The notes under the pieces: generated by a model
Seen by the model: the letters and a program-made list of their open reading frames with translations, nothing else
Told to the model about the DNA's origin: nothing
The model's database searches: none
Made by a program: the position numbers and the translations under genes
Shown: positions 9,145-19,398 of the stretch, one piece after another
How the letters are laid out: each line of letters begins with the position of its first letter
Numbering within the stretch: the stretch's first letter is position 1
NCBI GenBank assembly: GCA_003132405.1
Contig: PKXQ01000056.1
Coordinates: 1 to 46,893, forward strand
Reading direction: 5' to 3'
Length of the DNA: 46,893 bases
DNA from: Acidobacteriaceae bacterium
Lineage (GTDB): Bacteria > Acidobacteriota > Terriglobia > Terriglobales > Acidobacteriaceae

Positions 9145-12100
9145 CTACTGAATGGTGACATTCACGACGAACACCTGTGGCGCAGAATAATAGAATGGCT
9201 GAGTTGTACCGACGTTTGGAGTGTAGGAGCCGTAGACCATGAATTTATAGTTGCCGGGTGTGGTTCCGGGAACGGGTTTGCCGCCTCCGCCATTGTTACC
9301 GCCGCCACCAGCGCAACTCATTGCGACCATGCTCCCCACAAACACAATCAGCAAGAGCAGAGCGGTTCCGCGGGGGCGAATGCGTCTCCGTAGCGGCAAT
9401 CCAACCACGAAAATTCCCGCGAAGAACGTGAGGAACTGCGCCGCAAGCCAATGCGGACCCTGAATCCGTTGAGCACGCGAGACTGTGGTCGGTCCCGTCG
9501 AGCTGATGGTCATTGCGGCGGTCACTGCACTTGCGCTCGCCACATTCACCGAGGGCGGAGCCGAACAATCGGGCAGATGCTGCGCTCCCGGCGGATAATA
9601 TGCAATCGTGCACGCAAAATAGATCAGGCCAGTAAATCCGTTGGCCGGGGTTACGGTAAGCGTCGAAGTGTTGCCCGAGGTCGCGCCCGCTGCGAACGAT
9701 ACAGAACTCGCGGCCGTCATCGTGAACACATTCAGCATGGTCACCGGAACGACGACACTGTTGGCCGCGTATGTGGAATCTCCGCTGTAGCCCACCTGCA
9801 CAGTGACGGTTCCGGGACTCCAATAGGGACCGCTGAATGTGTAGCTGTAAGAACCGTTCACCAAGCTGCCGCCGGCACTCCAACTTCCTCCCGGGCCGTC
9901 GGCATACAAGAAGATGGATCCGGTCGGAGCCGGCTGCCCACTCACTCCAGCAACATTGGCCGTCACTGTCAGGTTCTGCGTCGGAAGCATCGAGGACGCG
10001 TTCGCGCTGGCAGTCAGAATGCCAGCTCTGCTGGCTCACCGTGACTTGTACCGGATTGGAGGTTGCGGCTTCGTAATTCGTATCGCCGGCATACTGCGCG
10101 GTCACGTTGTCTGTTCCGGGAGGAAGATTACTTATCGTCAAGGAAGCCGCCGCAACGCTGGGGTTGTAGTAAGGCGGCGGGCCAAGCGTGGCGGTTCCCA
10201 GCACCTTACCGCCGAGGTAGAACGTCGCAGTGCCCGTGGGCGGGGCAGCTAGAGCTGTGATCCCGACGATGAGCGTGAGAGTCACGGAGCTTCCACTCGC
10301 AATCGTCCCATTGTTCGTGCAGCTAACAAGAGGATTGCCGAGGCACAGATTGATCCCAGGCGCGATCTTTGTAATCGTAAAAGTGAGCGCCGTGGCGCTG
10401 GAGGACGGGTCAAAGCTGACATCGCCCGAGTAGCTTGCGGCGACATCGTGCATTCCCACTGCGAATCCGCTCGTTGGAACCCACTCCGCCGTGCCGGAAG
10501 CATTAAGCGCAAGAGCACCCGAACTCGATGTGCCCGCGCTCGCCTTATCTGTGAAGCTTATCGTCCCCGTTGCAACCCCGTCATTTGTACCTGGCGCCGC
10601 ATTGACCCCGTGGGGCTGCGCATCGATAGCGATGTAGGTCCCATACGGGTAGCTGCCACCGTTCGTCAGAGGAACGAACGAAGTGGAACCATACGGATAG
10701 GTGTTCCCAAACAGTAAGACAGTACTACTCTCGGGCGTGACATTAACAGATACCGGATTGGAAGTGCTGGAATCGAAAACGCTGTCTCCGCCGTAGCGCG
10801 CGCTCACCTTAGTATTGGCCTCCGGGAAGGCTGTTCACGCTCGCGCTTGCCGCACCGCTCTGAAGCGTTAAGAGCTGCAGGCCCGGATTATTCTCCGGGG
10901 CGGATGTTGTTACCAGCTCAACACCTCCCGTCGGCGTGCCACCGCTCCCCTTCACGCCAACACTCACCATGACCGGAGTGCCGTGGGTAAAGCTGGTCTG
11001 GCTCAAGCTAAGATCGGTCGAGGTCGACTTAAAGCTAAGCGAATTCCAGTTGTTGAACAGTTGAGCTGCATCCACGCTGCCCAATCCGGTTGCCAAGTCA
11101 TATCCGGGACCGGCGTAATAGCCGAAGGTGTAATAACCCTTGGTATTGTCATTGGCAGTGCTGAGAGTGCAATTCGGAGAGCCCTGCTGACAGGGAACGA
11201 TGTTGCTTCCAACCGCGACATCGTGAAAAGCCGAAGGGTGTTGTGCCGCGAGCGGATACAAAATAAAGTTCGCCTGCCCTTGCGGCCCGTATTTCTGGTT
11301 GATTAACGCCATGATTCCGGCCATCGCTGGAGACGAAGCCGAGGTGCCTCCGACGATGCCGATGGTGAGGTCGCCGTCGGAAACAACGCAGTCCCCCGGT
11401 TCGGCGCAGATTGGGTAAAAGCTGTCGTTTTCGCCAGCTGCGGCATACAGTGACACGTCAGGCAGATCACGCACACCGTCACTGGGCACGCCCTTTCCAC
11501 TCTGCCAGGCAGGCTTCGGATATCCTGCCGTGCAGGATGCATACGTGCCGTCGGGAGCATCAATGCCAGTCGCGCAAGTACTCGGTCCGCCGCTGCCGGC
11601 GACAATATTCGGATTGCCGGGCTGGTATACGCCACCGTTGGCAAGATTCAGTCCGAAAGGATCGTTCCACGGTTGCTCCGGAATCGGCTGCAGTAGCGAG
11701 GTCGTGGGAAAAATGGTCTGCACAGTGTCCCAATAGGTATCGAGTTGGCTCTGCTGAGCTGCCGAACCTTGGTTGTAACTGCTGTAGTAGAAATCCGTTC
11801 CTCCAACCGAAACGTTCCAGGGAGTGGAACTGAAACCGTTCATTGCGATTCCAAGTTGTGCGGGCTGGGGGGTGTTGAAGTTGTCGCAACCCGCCGGGCC
11901 GCCATCTCCGGCCGAGACGAACGAAGTCTGTCCCTGCGCCGCCGCTTGTTCCCAGAGCGCATTCCAGAACACGTTGCCCGTCGAGCCGAGGTATTGTTCG
12001 CAAGTGCCATAGCTGGTGCTTAGCACCGAGGCCACATCGTCGTCGACGGCTCGCATCGCCGCAAGATACAAACCATTTTGTACGGAGGTACCGGCCGACG

Positions 12101-13079
12101 TGTACAGAGTAATGGCAGCTCCGGGCGCAACGGCTCCCGCTTCCTCGACATCGAGATAGGATTCGATGACGGCATAGTTTTCTCCAGGATCCAGCCCATC
12201 GATCACCACATTCAGCGGACTGGCGGGCAGCCCAAAGAACGACCGATACGTCGCGACCACTGAGGGATCAACGTTGGAGGCGCCGATCAGGCCGATAGTG
12301 ACGCCGATGCCGGTGACTCCCGCGGTGTAGAGCGGATTCAAATCGTACTGCAGGGCAAAATCTCCGGGAGCAAATTCGAATGCATCGTTGTGTTCCGGAA
12401 AAGTCCACTGCGGAACAAACTTGTGGGTCGCGCGGTCATAGGCAGCTTGGCCCAGGACCTTCACATAGGACGTGGGCGGAAAATCGTTGATCGGAGTTAT
12501 GCCGGCAATCACTGGCGCCAGCGCGGCGGGCACTTGCGGATCAAGATTGTTGGCGTAGTGCCGCTCGCCGTTGATCGCATACAAGTGAATTTCGGTGTGG
12601 AAGGCGGCACGAACCTGCCCGGCGGACCCGGAAAATTCAATCGCGGTTCTCCCTCGCGTGACTCGCGCCACCGAAAACCCTTGCTGCTCTAGCCATCCGC
12701 GAACGGCTGCGATCTCGGAATCGGCCGGCCCATAGTTTGCTGCGAACTGCTCTGGTGTCAGCCAGCGATGATAGCTGGGACTTCCCGGCCGGTGCGCCTC
12801 CCGCAAGAACTGCTGCAGCGCCAACTCGCGATCTGGGGACCGCTGCAGCAGCAACAACATCCGCTCCGCCGGAAAAGAATTCGCCACGGGGCCTTGATCA
12901 TAGCGAGCCTGCGCCAGTGGATGCACACTCCCTTTCAAGGTAACCCGCACCCGATTGTCGATCGGCTGCGTAACACGCGACGCGGGCTGGCTCTGCGCCC
13001 CGGTAATGGTGGAAATGGCGCCGATCAACGTGGAAAAGATTAAGCACCGAACCGACTGGCGGAAGGAGGCCGTAGGCAC
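9145..13079 (-). pseudogene. S53 (sedolisin) protease with Ig-like repeats, two frame breaks
   Basis: Read through two frame changes, this is one secreted protease of about 1310 residues. It starts with GTG behind GAGGTGAAAC and has a signal peptide. The pro-kumamolisin activation domain spans about 60-200. The sedolisin catalytic domain contains the Glu/Asp helix (ESYLDVEEAG, near 306), SYGTC, and the Ser motif GGTSASSP near 578. The C-terminal calcium site lies near GYDLATGLGSVDA. Several Ig-like repeats follow (YGGDSVFDSS, YSGDVSFDPS, YAGDTNYEAA), then a hydrophobic C-terminal part. The first break is at 10806-10809: an extra base turns GQYKVSARY into GQY-stop. The second is near 10020-10027. 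The protease domain lies entirely before the first break, so a 756-residue product could still be active. Sequence error is an alternative. Confidence 0.85.
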
Positions 13080-13433
13080 GTTTCACCTCGTGATCGATCT
13101 GCAAACAACCGGGGAATCTGTAGCTGACGGAATACGCCGTTGACGAAATCCCGCCGGAACGGGAACCAATTACTTGCGCTAGAGTAATGACGGGTAAGCA
13201 AGACCCGCAAGAGAATTGAACGTGTGGGCCGGAGCAGAGACGAAGCGACTGCTTTCAAGGGTTCCTCCGGCCTAAGGTGTGCAGTATCGAACGACTAGTT
13301 ATCGGGCTTTGCCCACTCTCGTCCTCGATCAGACAGCCGACCTACGGATGCGTTTGCGCATTGCCCGCATCATACGCCGGTCCACGTGAAGAGATGTATG
13401 ACTTTCGTAGGTCCCAAAACTAACAAGAAGAGG
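13080..13433. other. Upstream region of the S53 protease, no gene seen
   Basis: About 350 bases between the protease start and the next minus-strand gene. No convincing ORF. I compared it by eye with a c-di-GMP riboswitch and the core did not match. Confidence 0.4.
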
Positions 13434-14285
13434 TTATTGGTGGCCGCTGCCGGCAGACGGCGTCCAGGTGGGAGCTGTGAGTTCCATTTGCCAGACTGGT
13501 CCGCCCTCGAAAAGCTGCCCTTCGAATTTAACCACTAGAGGAGGTCTCCCCTCGAGGATCCAAACCTGGCTGTCAGGAGGTTGCTTTCCTACCAGAGGAG
13601 CCACCTTTCCGGCGATTCCCCCAATCTCAATTTTCATGACATAGTGGACTGCATCGTACTTGGAGTTGCCAATCCAGAAGGGATCTTTGGTGCCAGTTGG
13701 GCTAAGGTTCACTCGAACTATTCGCGGCTTCGGAGTCGTCACGAGCAGAGACACGGTGGTCTTGGACGTGCCAGGTTGCAAGTTTTCGAAGAGAGTGAAG
13801 AGAAGGCCGTTGCCGAGATCGGTGGGTAAATCCATGTGCTGCTTGATTACTTTGTCATGCCCCTTGTCATCGTGAGAGCGGACCTCCTGGGAGCGAACCT
13901 CGACCTGCCCGCGCAGGCAGTCTATGAACACCTCTATGGGATTGGGGAACGAAGGGCCGCGTTGAATCAAGTGATAGTTCTGCAACCGAAAGTTCTTCGA
14001 CTGAGAAAAGATAGCCGTCTCGTCGTAAGTCGAACCGTCTTTGAAGTGAAATTGAGTTTTACTGGTGACACGACTGCCACTCACCACCTGTGAGGCCTCC
14101 CCGTCTGCAATCGTGGCTCCGTCTGGGGTTCGCAATACGAGAAAACCGCGAAGAGCACCTTGGCGGTGTCGGACGAGCACGTCGTCCGCGCGCAGGATTG
14201 AAGGGGCGAGCAGGCTGACTATGGCCAAGCCAGCGTACAGTGCGAGGCTTTTGCTTGCCGCCGGCGGATGATTTTTTTGGCTCAA
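13434..14285 (-). CDS. Secreted protein of unknown function
   Basis: Protein of 283 residues with an N-terminal hydrophobic segment at about 13-31 (LALYAGLAIVSLLAPSILRA), likely a signal peptide cleaved after ADD. The mature part alternates short polar and aliphatic stretches typical of a beta-rich fold (VTSKTQFHFKDGSTYDETA, PPLVVKFEGQLFEGG). It has two cysteines at most and no catalytic signature I recognise. The tail is Gly/Ser/Pro-rich. I do not recognise the family. It is a stand-alone gene between the protease and a gene-poor stretch. Confidence 0.7.
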   Translation of the reverse strand: MSQKNHPPAASKSLALYAGLAIVSLLAPSILRADDVLVRHRQGALRGFLVLRTPDGATIADGEASQVVSGSRVTSKTQFHFKDGSTYDETAIFSQSKNFRLQNYHLIQRGPSFPNPIEVFIDCLRGQVEVRSQEVRSHDDKGHDKVIKQHMDLPTDLGNGLLFTLFENLQPGTSKTTVSLLVTTPKPRIVRVNLSPTGTKDPFWIGNSKYDAVHYVMKIEIGGIAGKVAPLVGKQPPDSQVWILEGRPPLVVKFEGQLFEGGPVWQMELTAPTWTPSAGSGHQ

Positions 14286-14740
14286 TTAGTTTCTTCCCTA
14301 AACTCATGCTGATTCACGCGGTTCGAACGCGCCCGCGCGATTGGGGTAGGTTTGGTTAGAGTATCTATAGGGCGTAACGGTTGTAGGCGGGCGCGGGTGT
14401 CTTCGGGGATGAAGGAACAGCCTTGTTCCGTTTTCACGGTTAAGATTGTATTCTCAACCGGTTTCGCCCCAAATTCTTGTGTCGTTGATGAAATCAGTAT
14501 TAGCACCAATTGACTCCTGACGGGCTGGAGTTGGTGCGATGGGGGGATTGATCGTCACTTGAGACGATCGCCCGCCAGTTGGCAGCTGAGATTGCTTCCG
14601 GTTTGCGGAGGACTCGGGAACAACGTTCGTTCGGGACATCAACTTCCTCTGCCCACTTCTGGCACCGAAAGCTGAAGGTGTGCTAGATTCTTACTCGCGC
14701 CCCGTCCGTTTTTTGTCTTGGTTGCACCGAGGAGGAAAGA
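14286..14740. other. Gene-poor region with one hairpin
   Basis: No ORF here is convincing: two overlapping minus-strand frames of 62 and 75 codons lack family features. At 14503-14537 an imperfect palindrome (GCACCA...TGGTGC outside, ACTCC/GGAGT inside) could form an 11-pair stem with a 4-base bulge. It has no T-run. The 5' leader of the radical SAM gene occupies the right end. Confidence 0.4.
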
Positions 14741-16078
14741 TTGCCTCGCATTTTGCTGACCACGCGCGGCCGCGACTCCGGCCTCTACGATTATTTTCGC
14801 GAGAATGCTCCGCGAAATTTTCGCTGGCGCTTCGGAATGCCCCGGACGATCTCGTTTGGCCTGCGATTCCTGCGGCAGAACCTTCCCGATGTAAGCATTC
14901 TGGAATACCCTTCGCACGCTGAGTTTTCTGCTCATCTCAAGCGGGGATGGGACGCCGTCGGTTTTTCTTTTTATCTGGAAGAGACCAACGACATCCTGGA
15001 GATGGCTGCCGAAGCGCGGCGGGCGGGCGTCCGCGAACTGTGGGCGGGAAATTATGGCGCGTTGACTCCCTCTATTCATTCGCACTTTGACCATGTGTTC
15101 AACGGCTATAGTGAAAGCTCCCTGGCAGACAAGCTAGGGGTGAGTCTGGATGAAATCCAGCATCCACCGCTGATCACACGCTTCCGTCTGCCCGGGGGAT
15201 GGTCGTTCCCGCTAGGTATTTTATTTTCTTCGCGCGGATGCAGTTTTCGCTGCACCTTCTGCCAGACCACCACGTTTGCGCCCAAACCAAAAGAAATTTC
15301 TCTCGCGTCTTTGGATAGGGCGCTGCGTTTCTACGTCGAACACGGCGTTCGTTTTGTGCTGCTGCTGGACGAGAATTTCGGCAACCTGCCCTCGCACGCC
15401 GACGCGGTCATCGAACTATTGGCGCATCACGGCATCCGCTGGCTGGTGCAGTCGCGCGTCGACCTGCTTCTCAGAAACTTCGATGAATGGAAGCGCTGCG
15501 GCATGGAAGGCGCTCTATTTGGTATCGAGAGTTTCCATCAGGACATCCTGAAGCAGATGCACAAGAACGAAAGAGCGCACGCGGCATTTGAGCTCGTCGA
15601 CCGGCTGCACGGCGCGGGCCTCTACGCCCACGGCTATTACATCATCGGCCTGCCGCCAGAGACGCCGGCATCGATCAGCGAAGATCTGCGCACATTAGCG
15701 TCTTTGAAACTCGACGTCACGCAAATCACGATCGTCACGCCGCATCCGCAGACGGAAATGTGGCGTGAACTCGATACCGGTTACGGTATTTTTGAAAAGG
15801 ATTGGTCGAAATTCGACACCAAACATCTCGTCTGGAACCATCCTCATTGCGCGCCGGGCGTGCTGGAATCGCTCCTCGAACAAGGCTTCCGCGCCTGCTA
15901 TAGCGGCGATTGGGTTGCGCGGACGTCGAAGAAATTCCTCTCCATGAGAAGAGCTCAAAAAGATCTGTCCAGCGTATTACTGGGTCCGGTGCGCTCACGA
16001 TGGGCCTCCGCGGCGCGCTTGCCCTACCTTCCAGCGCGATTACCTGTTGAAGATCAGCGGGTCCGCAGCGTTGCGTGA
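14741..16078 (+). CDS. Radical SAM protein with N-terminal B12-binding-like domain
   Basis: Protein of 445 residues starting with TTG behind a strong ribosome site (GAGGAGGAAAG). The first 120 residues resemble a cobalamin-binding Rossmann-like domain (GWDAVGFSFYLEETNDILEM), although the classical DxHxxG motif is not evident. The radical SAM core follows with the cluster motif CxxxCxxC (CSFRCTFC, about 167-174), then FVLLLDENFG and FGIESFHQDILKQMHK, typical of the B12-binding radical SAM class. Such enzymes carry out methylations, rearrangements or ring formations on natural products and lipids, including hopanoid-type substrates. The specific substrate cannot be inferred. No biosynthetic partner gene is adjacent. 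Confidence 0.88.
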   Translation: MPRILLTTRGRDSGLYDYFRENAPRNFRWRFGMPRTISFGLRFLRQNLPDVSILEYPSHAEFSAHLKRGWDAVGFSFYLEETNDILEMAAEARRAGVRELWAGNYGALTPSIHSHFDHVFNGYSESSLADKLGVSLDEIQHPPLITRFRLPGGWSFPLGILFSSRGCSFRCTFCQTTTFAPKPKEISLASLDRALRFYVEHGVRFVLLLDENFGNLPSHADAVIELLAHHGIRWLVQSRVDLLLRNFDEWKRCGMEGALFGIESFHQDILKQMHKNERAHAAFELVDRLHGAGLYAHGYYIIGLPPETPASISEDLRTLASLKLDVTQITIVTPHPQTEMWRELDTGYGIFEKDWSKFDTKHLVWNHPHCAPGVLESLLEQGFRACYSGDWVARTSKKFLSMRRAQKDLSSVLLGPVRSRWASAARLPYLPARLPVEDQRVRSVA

Positions 16079-16184
16079 GCCAGTAGCCGCGGCACATGTC
16101 AGGCGGTATATGTCAGAATGAATCGCGCGGAGTCGCCGCCCAACCCATTTGCCATAAATACTTCTGTCCCAGGAGGACACATCG

Positions 16185-18683
16185 ATGAAACGCGTCTTGA
16201 TCGCGTTCCTGACAGTTCTGACCTTCGTTTCAGTCGCACCCGCTCAGAACCCCACTACCGACGCATCGCACAAAACGTCTTCGCCTGTTGAGCCGGCGAC
16301 GCGGAAAACGATCGAGCAGAAAACTTCGGGCATGCAAAAGATGCCTGGTTTTTTCACCTGTTACTGGGACGCGCGCGAAGGAAAACTCTGGCTGCAGATC
16401 GACAAATGGAATGCGCCATTCCTCTATTACGAATCGCTTCCGAACGGTGTGGGATCGAATGACGTTGGCCTCGACCGCGGCCAGCCGGGCAAAACGAACG
16501 TCGTCCATTTTGAACGCAGTGGTCCGCGAGTCCTTCTGGTTGCCGAGAATGAGCGATATCGCGCGGTAACAGACGATCTCGAGCAACAAACGGCGGTGCA
16601 ACAGGCCTTCGCTCAATCTGTTCTCTGGGGCTTCGAATCCGCCGCCGAAGACGACGAAGGCAAATTCGTTCTCGTCGACGCGACGCCGTTTTTCCTGAGC
16701 GATGCGCATGAAGTCGCGTCGAGACTTGCCACGCTCAAGCAGGGTGCCTATCACATCGATTCATCGCGCTCCGCTATTTACCTTCCGCGCACCAAGAATT
16801 TTCCCGAGAACACCGATGTCGAATCAACTTTGACTTTCGTTGGAGAAAATCCCGGCCATTGGGTCGAACAAGTCACGCCCGATCCTCGCGCTATCACCGT
16901 GCATGAGCACTTCTCATTCATCCAGGCTCCTCCCGTCGGATTCCACGAGCGCAACTATGATCCACGCTCCAGTTTCTTTGGCATCAGCTACATGGATTTC
17001 GCGACGCCGGTCGATCAACCTATCGTCAAACGATATATTGCGCACTATCGGCTCGCGAAGAAAGACCCGTCGGCTGCGGTTAGCGAGCCGGCGAAGCCTA
17101 TCGTTTATTACATCGACCGCGCCATCCCAGAACCGATTCGCTCCGCCGTTCTTGAAGGAACAAGTTGGTGGAATCAGGCTTTCACCGCCGCCGGATACAA
17201 GGACGCATTCCAGGTGAAGCTGCTGCCCGACGGTGTTGACGCGATGGATGTGCGCTACAACGTCATTGAATGGATTCCGCGCGCAACTCGTGGGTGGGCG
17301 TATGGGAGCGCTATCGCTGATCCGCGCACCGGCGAGATTATCAATGGCCACGTCAATCTCGACGCGCTGAGAATCCGCCAGGTGTTCTTGATCGCGCAAG
17401 GACTTCTTGATCCATTCGGAAACGATCCGGCGGCGCTCAAGCGAGCCAACGAAATGGCGCTTGCACGCATTCGACAACTCGCCGCACACGAAACTGGCCA
17501 CACTCTCGGCCTCATGCATAATTACGCCGCCAGCATCGTCAATCGCAGTTCCGTTATGGACTATCCGCCGCCGACGGTAACTCTAGGAGCGGATGGACGG
17601 CCCGATGTTTCCGACGCCTATGCGGTCGGCATCGGAGAGTGGGACAAGGTTTCAATTGCCTATGGCTACAGCGATTTTTCGCAGGAAAAAGACGAGACGC
17701 CGGCGCTCGACAAAATTCTCGCTGATGCATTTTCTCGAGGGCTTCTTTACCTTACCGATCAGGACGCGCGCCCGCTCGGCTCTGCTAGCCCCATCGCGCA
17801 CCTTTGGGATACGGGCAGCAATACTCTCGATGGCCTGACTCGTGTGATGGCCGTGCGCGCCTCCGCGCTAAAGAATCTCTCCGAGAGTGCGATTCCTGAG
17901 CATACTCCGATGGCGACTCTCGAAGATGTTCTCGTCCCGATGTATCTCTACCACCGTTATCAAGTGACGGCAGTGGCGAAATCGATCGGCGGGCTTGACT
18001 ACTCGTTCAATCTTCGAGGAGTTGAAGACCACGAAACGCCGCCGAAGATTGTTTCCGCCGCGCAGCAGCGAGCTTCCATTCGCGGGGTTCTCGACACACT
18101 CTCGCCGCAAGTACTCGCTCTGCCTGAGTCTCTGCTGAAGATGATTCCACCGCGTCCGCCGGAATATCCGACAGGACGCGAGAATTTCTCACGCCGCACT
18201 TCGCCCGCTTTCGATGCGCTCGCGCCTGCCGAAGCTGCCGCGGAAATTGTCGCCAACGTGCTGCTCCAGCCAGAACGCGCCCAGCGCATGATCGAGTATC
18301 ATGCGCTCGATGCCGACAATCCTGGTTTTGACGAATTAGTGGGTGACCTGTTTGCCGCCACGTGGAAGGCGCAACCCACCTCTGGATATCGCGGCGCCAT
18401 CCAGCGCACGGTTAACGCAGTCGTTTTGGATCACCTCATTTCGTTGGCCAGCGACGAGCACGCATCTGCGCAAGTCCGCGCTGTGGTCGCACTCAAGCTC
18501 AACGAATTGAAAAAATGGATCGCCACGCAGCCGCCGTCAGCGAAGAACGACGCCTCGCGCGCGCAATTCTTCTTTGCCGAGAGCCAAATCGATCACTTCC
18601 AAAAGAATCCAGCAGAGATGCATCTGACCTCGCCCGCCTCGCCGCCTGACGGCGATCCCATCGGCAGTGACGAATGGGAGTGA
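16185..18683 (+). CDS. Secreted zinc metalloprotease, DUF5117/DUF4953 type
   Basis: Protein of 832 residues with a signal peptide (VLIAFLTVLTFVSVAPAQN). The start follows an AGGAGG ribosome site. An N-terminal region typical of DUF5117 (KLWLQIDKWNAPFLYYESLP) is followed by a zincin domain with the extended zinc motif HETGHTLGLMHN (near 434), matching HExxHxxGxxH, and a following SVMDYPPP Met-turn. The C-terminal part fits DUF4953. All three zinc ligands and the catalytic Glu are present. It would degrade peptides outside the cytoplasm. The next gene starts 7 bases after its stop, so the two are probably co-transcribed. Confidence 0.9.
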   Translation: MKRVLIAFLTVLTFVSVAPAQNPTTDASHKTSSPVEPATRKTIEQKTSGMQKMPGFFTCYWDAREGKLWLQIDKWNAPFLYYESLPNGVGSNDVGLDRGQPGKTNVVHFERSGPRVLLVAENERYRAVTDDLEQQTAVQQAFAQSVLWGFESAAEDDEGKFVLVDATPFFLSDAHEVASRLATLKQGAYHIDSSRSAIYLPRTKNFPENTDVESTLTFVGENPGHWVEQVTPDPRAITVHEHFSFIQAPPVGFHERNYDPRSSFFGISYMDFATPVDQPIVKRYIAHYRLAKKDPSAAVSEPAKPIVYYIDRAIPEPIRSAVLEGTSWWNQAFTAAGYKDAFQVKLLPDGVDAMDVRYNVIEWIPRATRGWAYGSAIADPRTGEIINGHVNLDALRIRQVFLIAQGLLDPFGNDPAALKRANEMALARIRQLAAHETGHTLGLMHNYAASIVNRSSVMDYPPPTVTLGADGRPDVSDAYAVGIGEWDKVSIAYGYSDFSQEKDETPALDKILADAFSRGLLYLTDQDARPLGSASPIAHLWDTGSNTLDGLTRVMAVRASALKNLSESAIPEHTPMATLEDVLVPMYLYHRYQVTAVAKSIGGLDYSFNLRGVEDHETPPKIVSAAQQRASIRGVLDTLSPQVLALPESLLKMIPPRPPEYPTGRENFSRRTSPAFDALAPAEAAAEIVANVLLQPERAQRMIEYHALDADNPGFDELVGDLFAATWKAQPTSGYRGAIQRTVNAVVLDHLISLASDEHASAQVRAVVALKLNELKKWIATQPPSAKNDASRAQFFFAESQIDHFQKNPAEMHLTSPASPPDGDPIGSDEWE

Positions 18684-18690
18684 AGCGACG

Positions 18691-19280
18691 ATGACGCTGG
18701 AGCTTCACGATATAGAGGCGTGCGTGTTCGACGCCTATGGCACGCTGTTCGCTGGCTGCGCGGTCTGGCCGGGAACCATGCGGATTTCTGGCAGGTCACG
18801 GGCGATGCACTGGACTTCGCGCTGGCGACGTTGCACATCGAAGAAACTGCGCTGCGCGCCCGGCTCATGAACCTATACCTGGCTCTGGACGCCTATCCCG
18901 AAGTTCCTAGCGTACTAAAGCGGCTGAAGGCTGGCGGCATGAAGCTCGCCATTCTGTCGAACGGTTCGGCCGCCATGCTCGCGGCGGCGGCGGCCAACGC
19001 GGGCATCGGCGATCTGTTCGACGCGATATTGTCAGTTGAGGACGTGAAGGTCTACAAACCGCATCCGTCCGTTTATCAGCTTGCCTGCACGCGATTCAAC
19101 CTGCCTGCGCATCGCATCTGCTTTCTCTCTTCCAACGGGTGGGACGCCTACTCGGCGAAAGCATTTGGCTTCCGCGTGCTGTGGTGCAATCGCTTCGGTC
19201 AGGCTCCAGAGCGAATCCCCGAAACGCCTGACGCTCAAATCACGACGCTGGCCGAAGTGCCGGAGATCGTTCTCGCCTGA
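18691..19280 (+). pseudogene. L-2-haloacid dehalogenase-like HAD gene with internal deletion
   Basis: The first frame, from ATG 18691, gives the HAD motif I (ACVFDAYGTLF, nucleophile Asp). The rest lies in another frame, starting at GNHADFWQVTGDALDFAL. It carries motif II (LAILSNGS), motif III Lys (VEDVKVYKPHPSVY) and motif IV (FLSSNGWDAYSAKAFGF). Family members have roughly 40 residues between motif I and the HADFWQVT segment. Here only about a dozen codons remain and the frame changes near 18750-18780. This points to a deletion of roughly 120 bases that removed part of the cap, including the substrate-binding region. The gene is very probably non-functional. Confidence 0.8.
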
Positions 19281-19398
19281 TTCTCGTCTACGACCAAGTA
19301 AAGCCGCTGCCACTCGATCGAGCATGAATGGTGCCAACAAGGGAGGCTTACAACGGATTCCACCGGCTATAATGGCACCCTTCTAACAAAGGAGCTGC

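Noticed and set aside
13141..13433. Possible c-di-GMP riboswitch before the S53 protease
   Set aside because: Some GGCAAAGCC-like bases are present, but the conserved core and the second stem-loop order do not match.
14282..14642. Two overlapping minus-strand frames of 75 and 62 codons
   Set aside because: No ribosome site or known pattern; they overlap a hairpin and the leader of the radical SAM gene.
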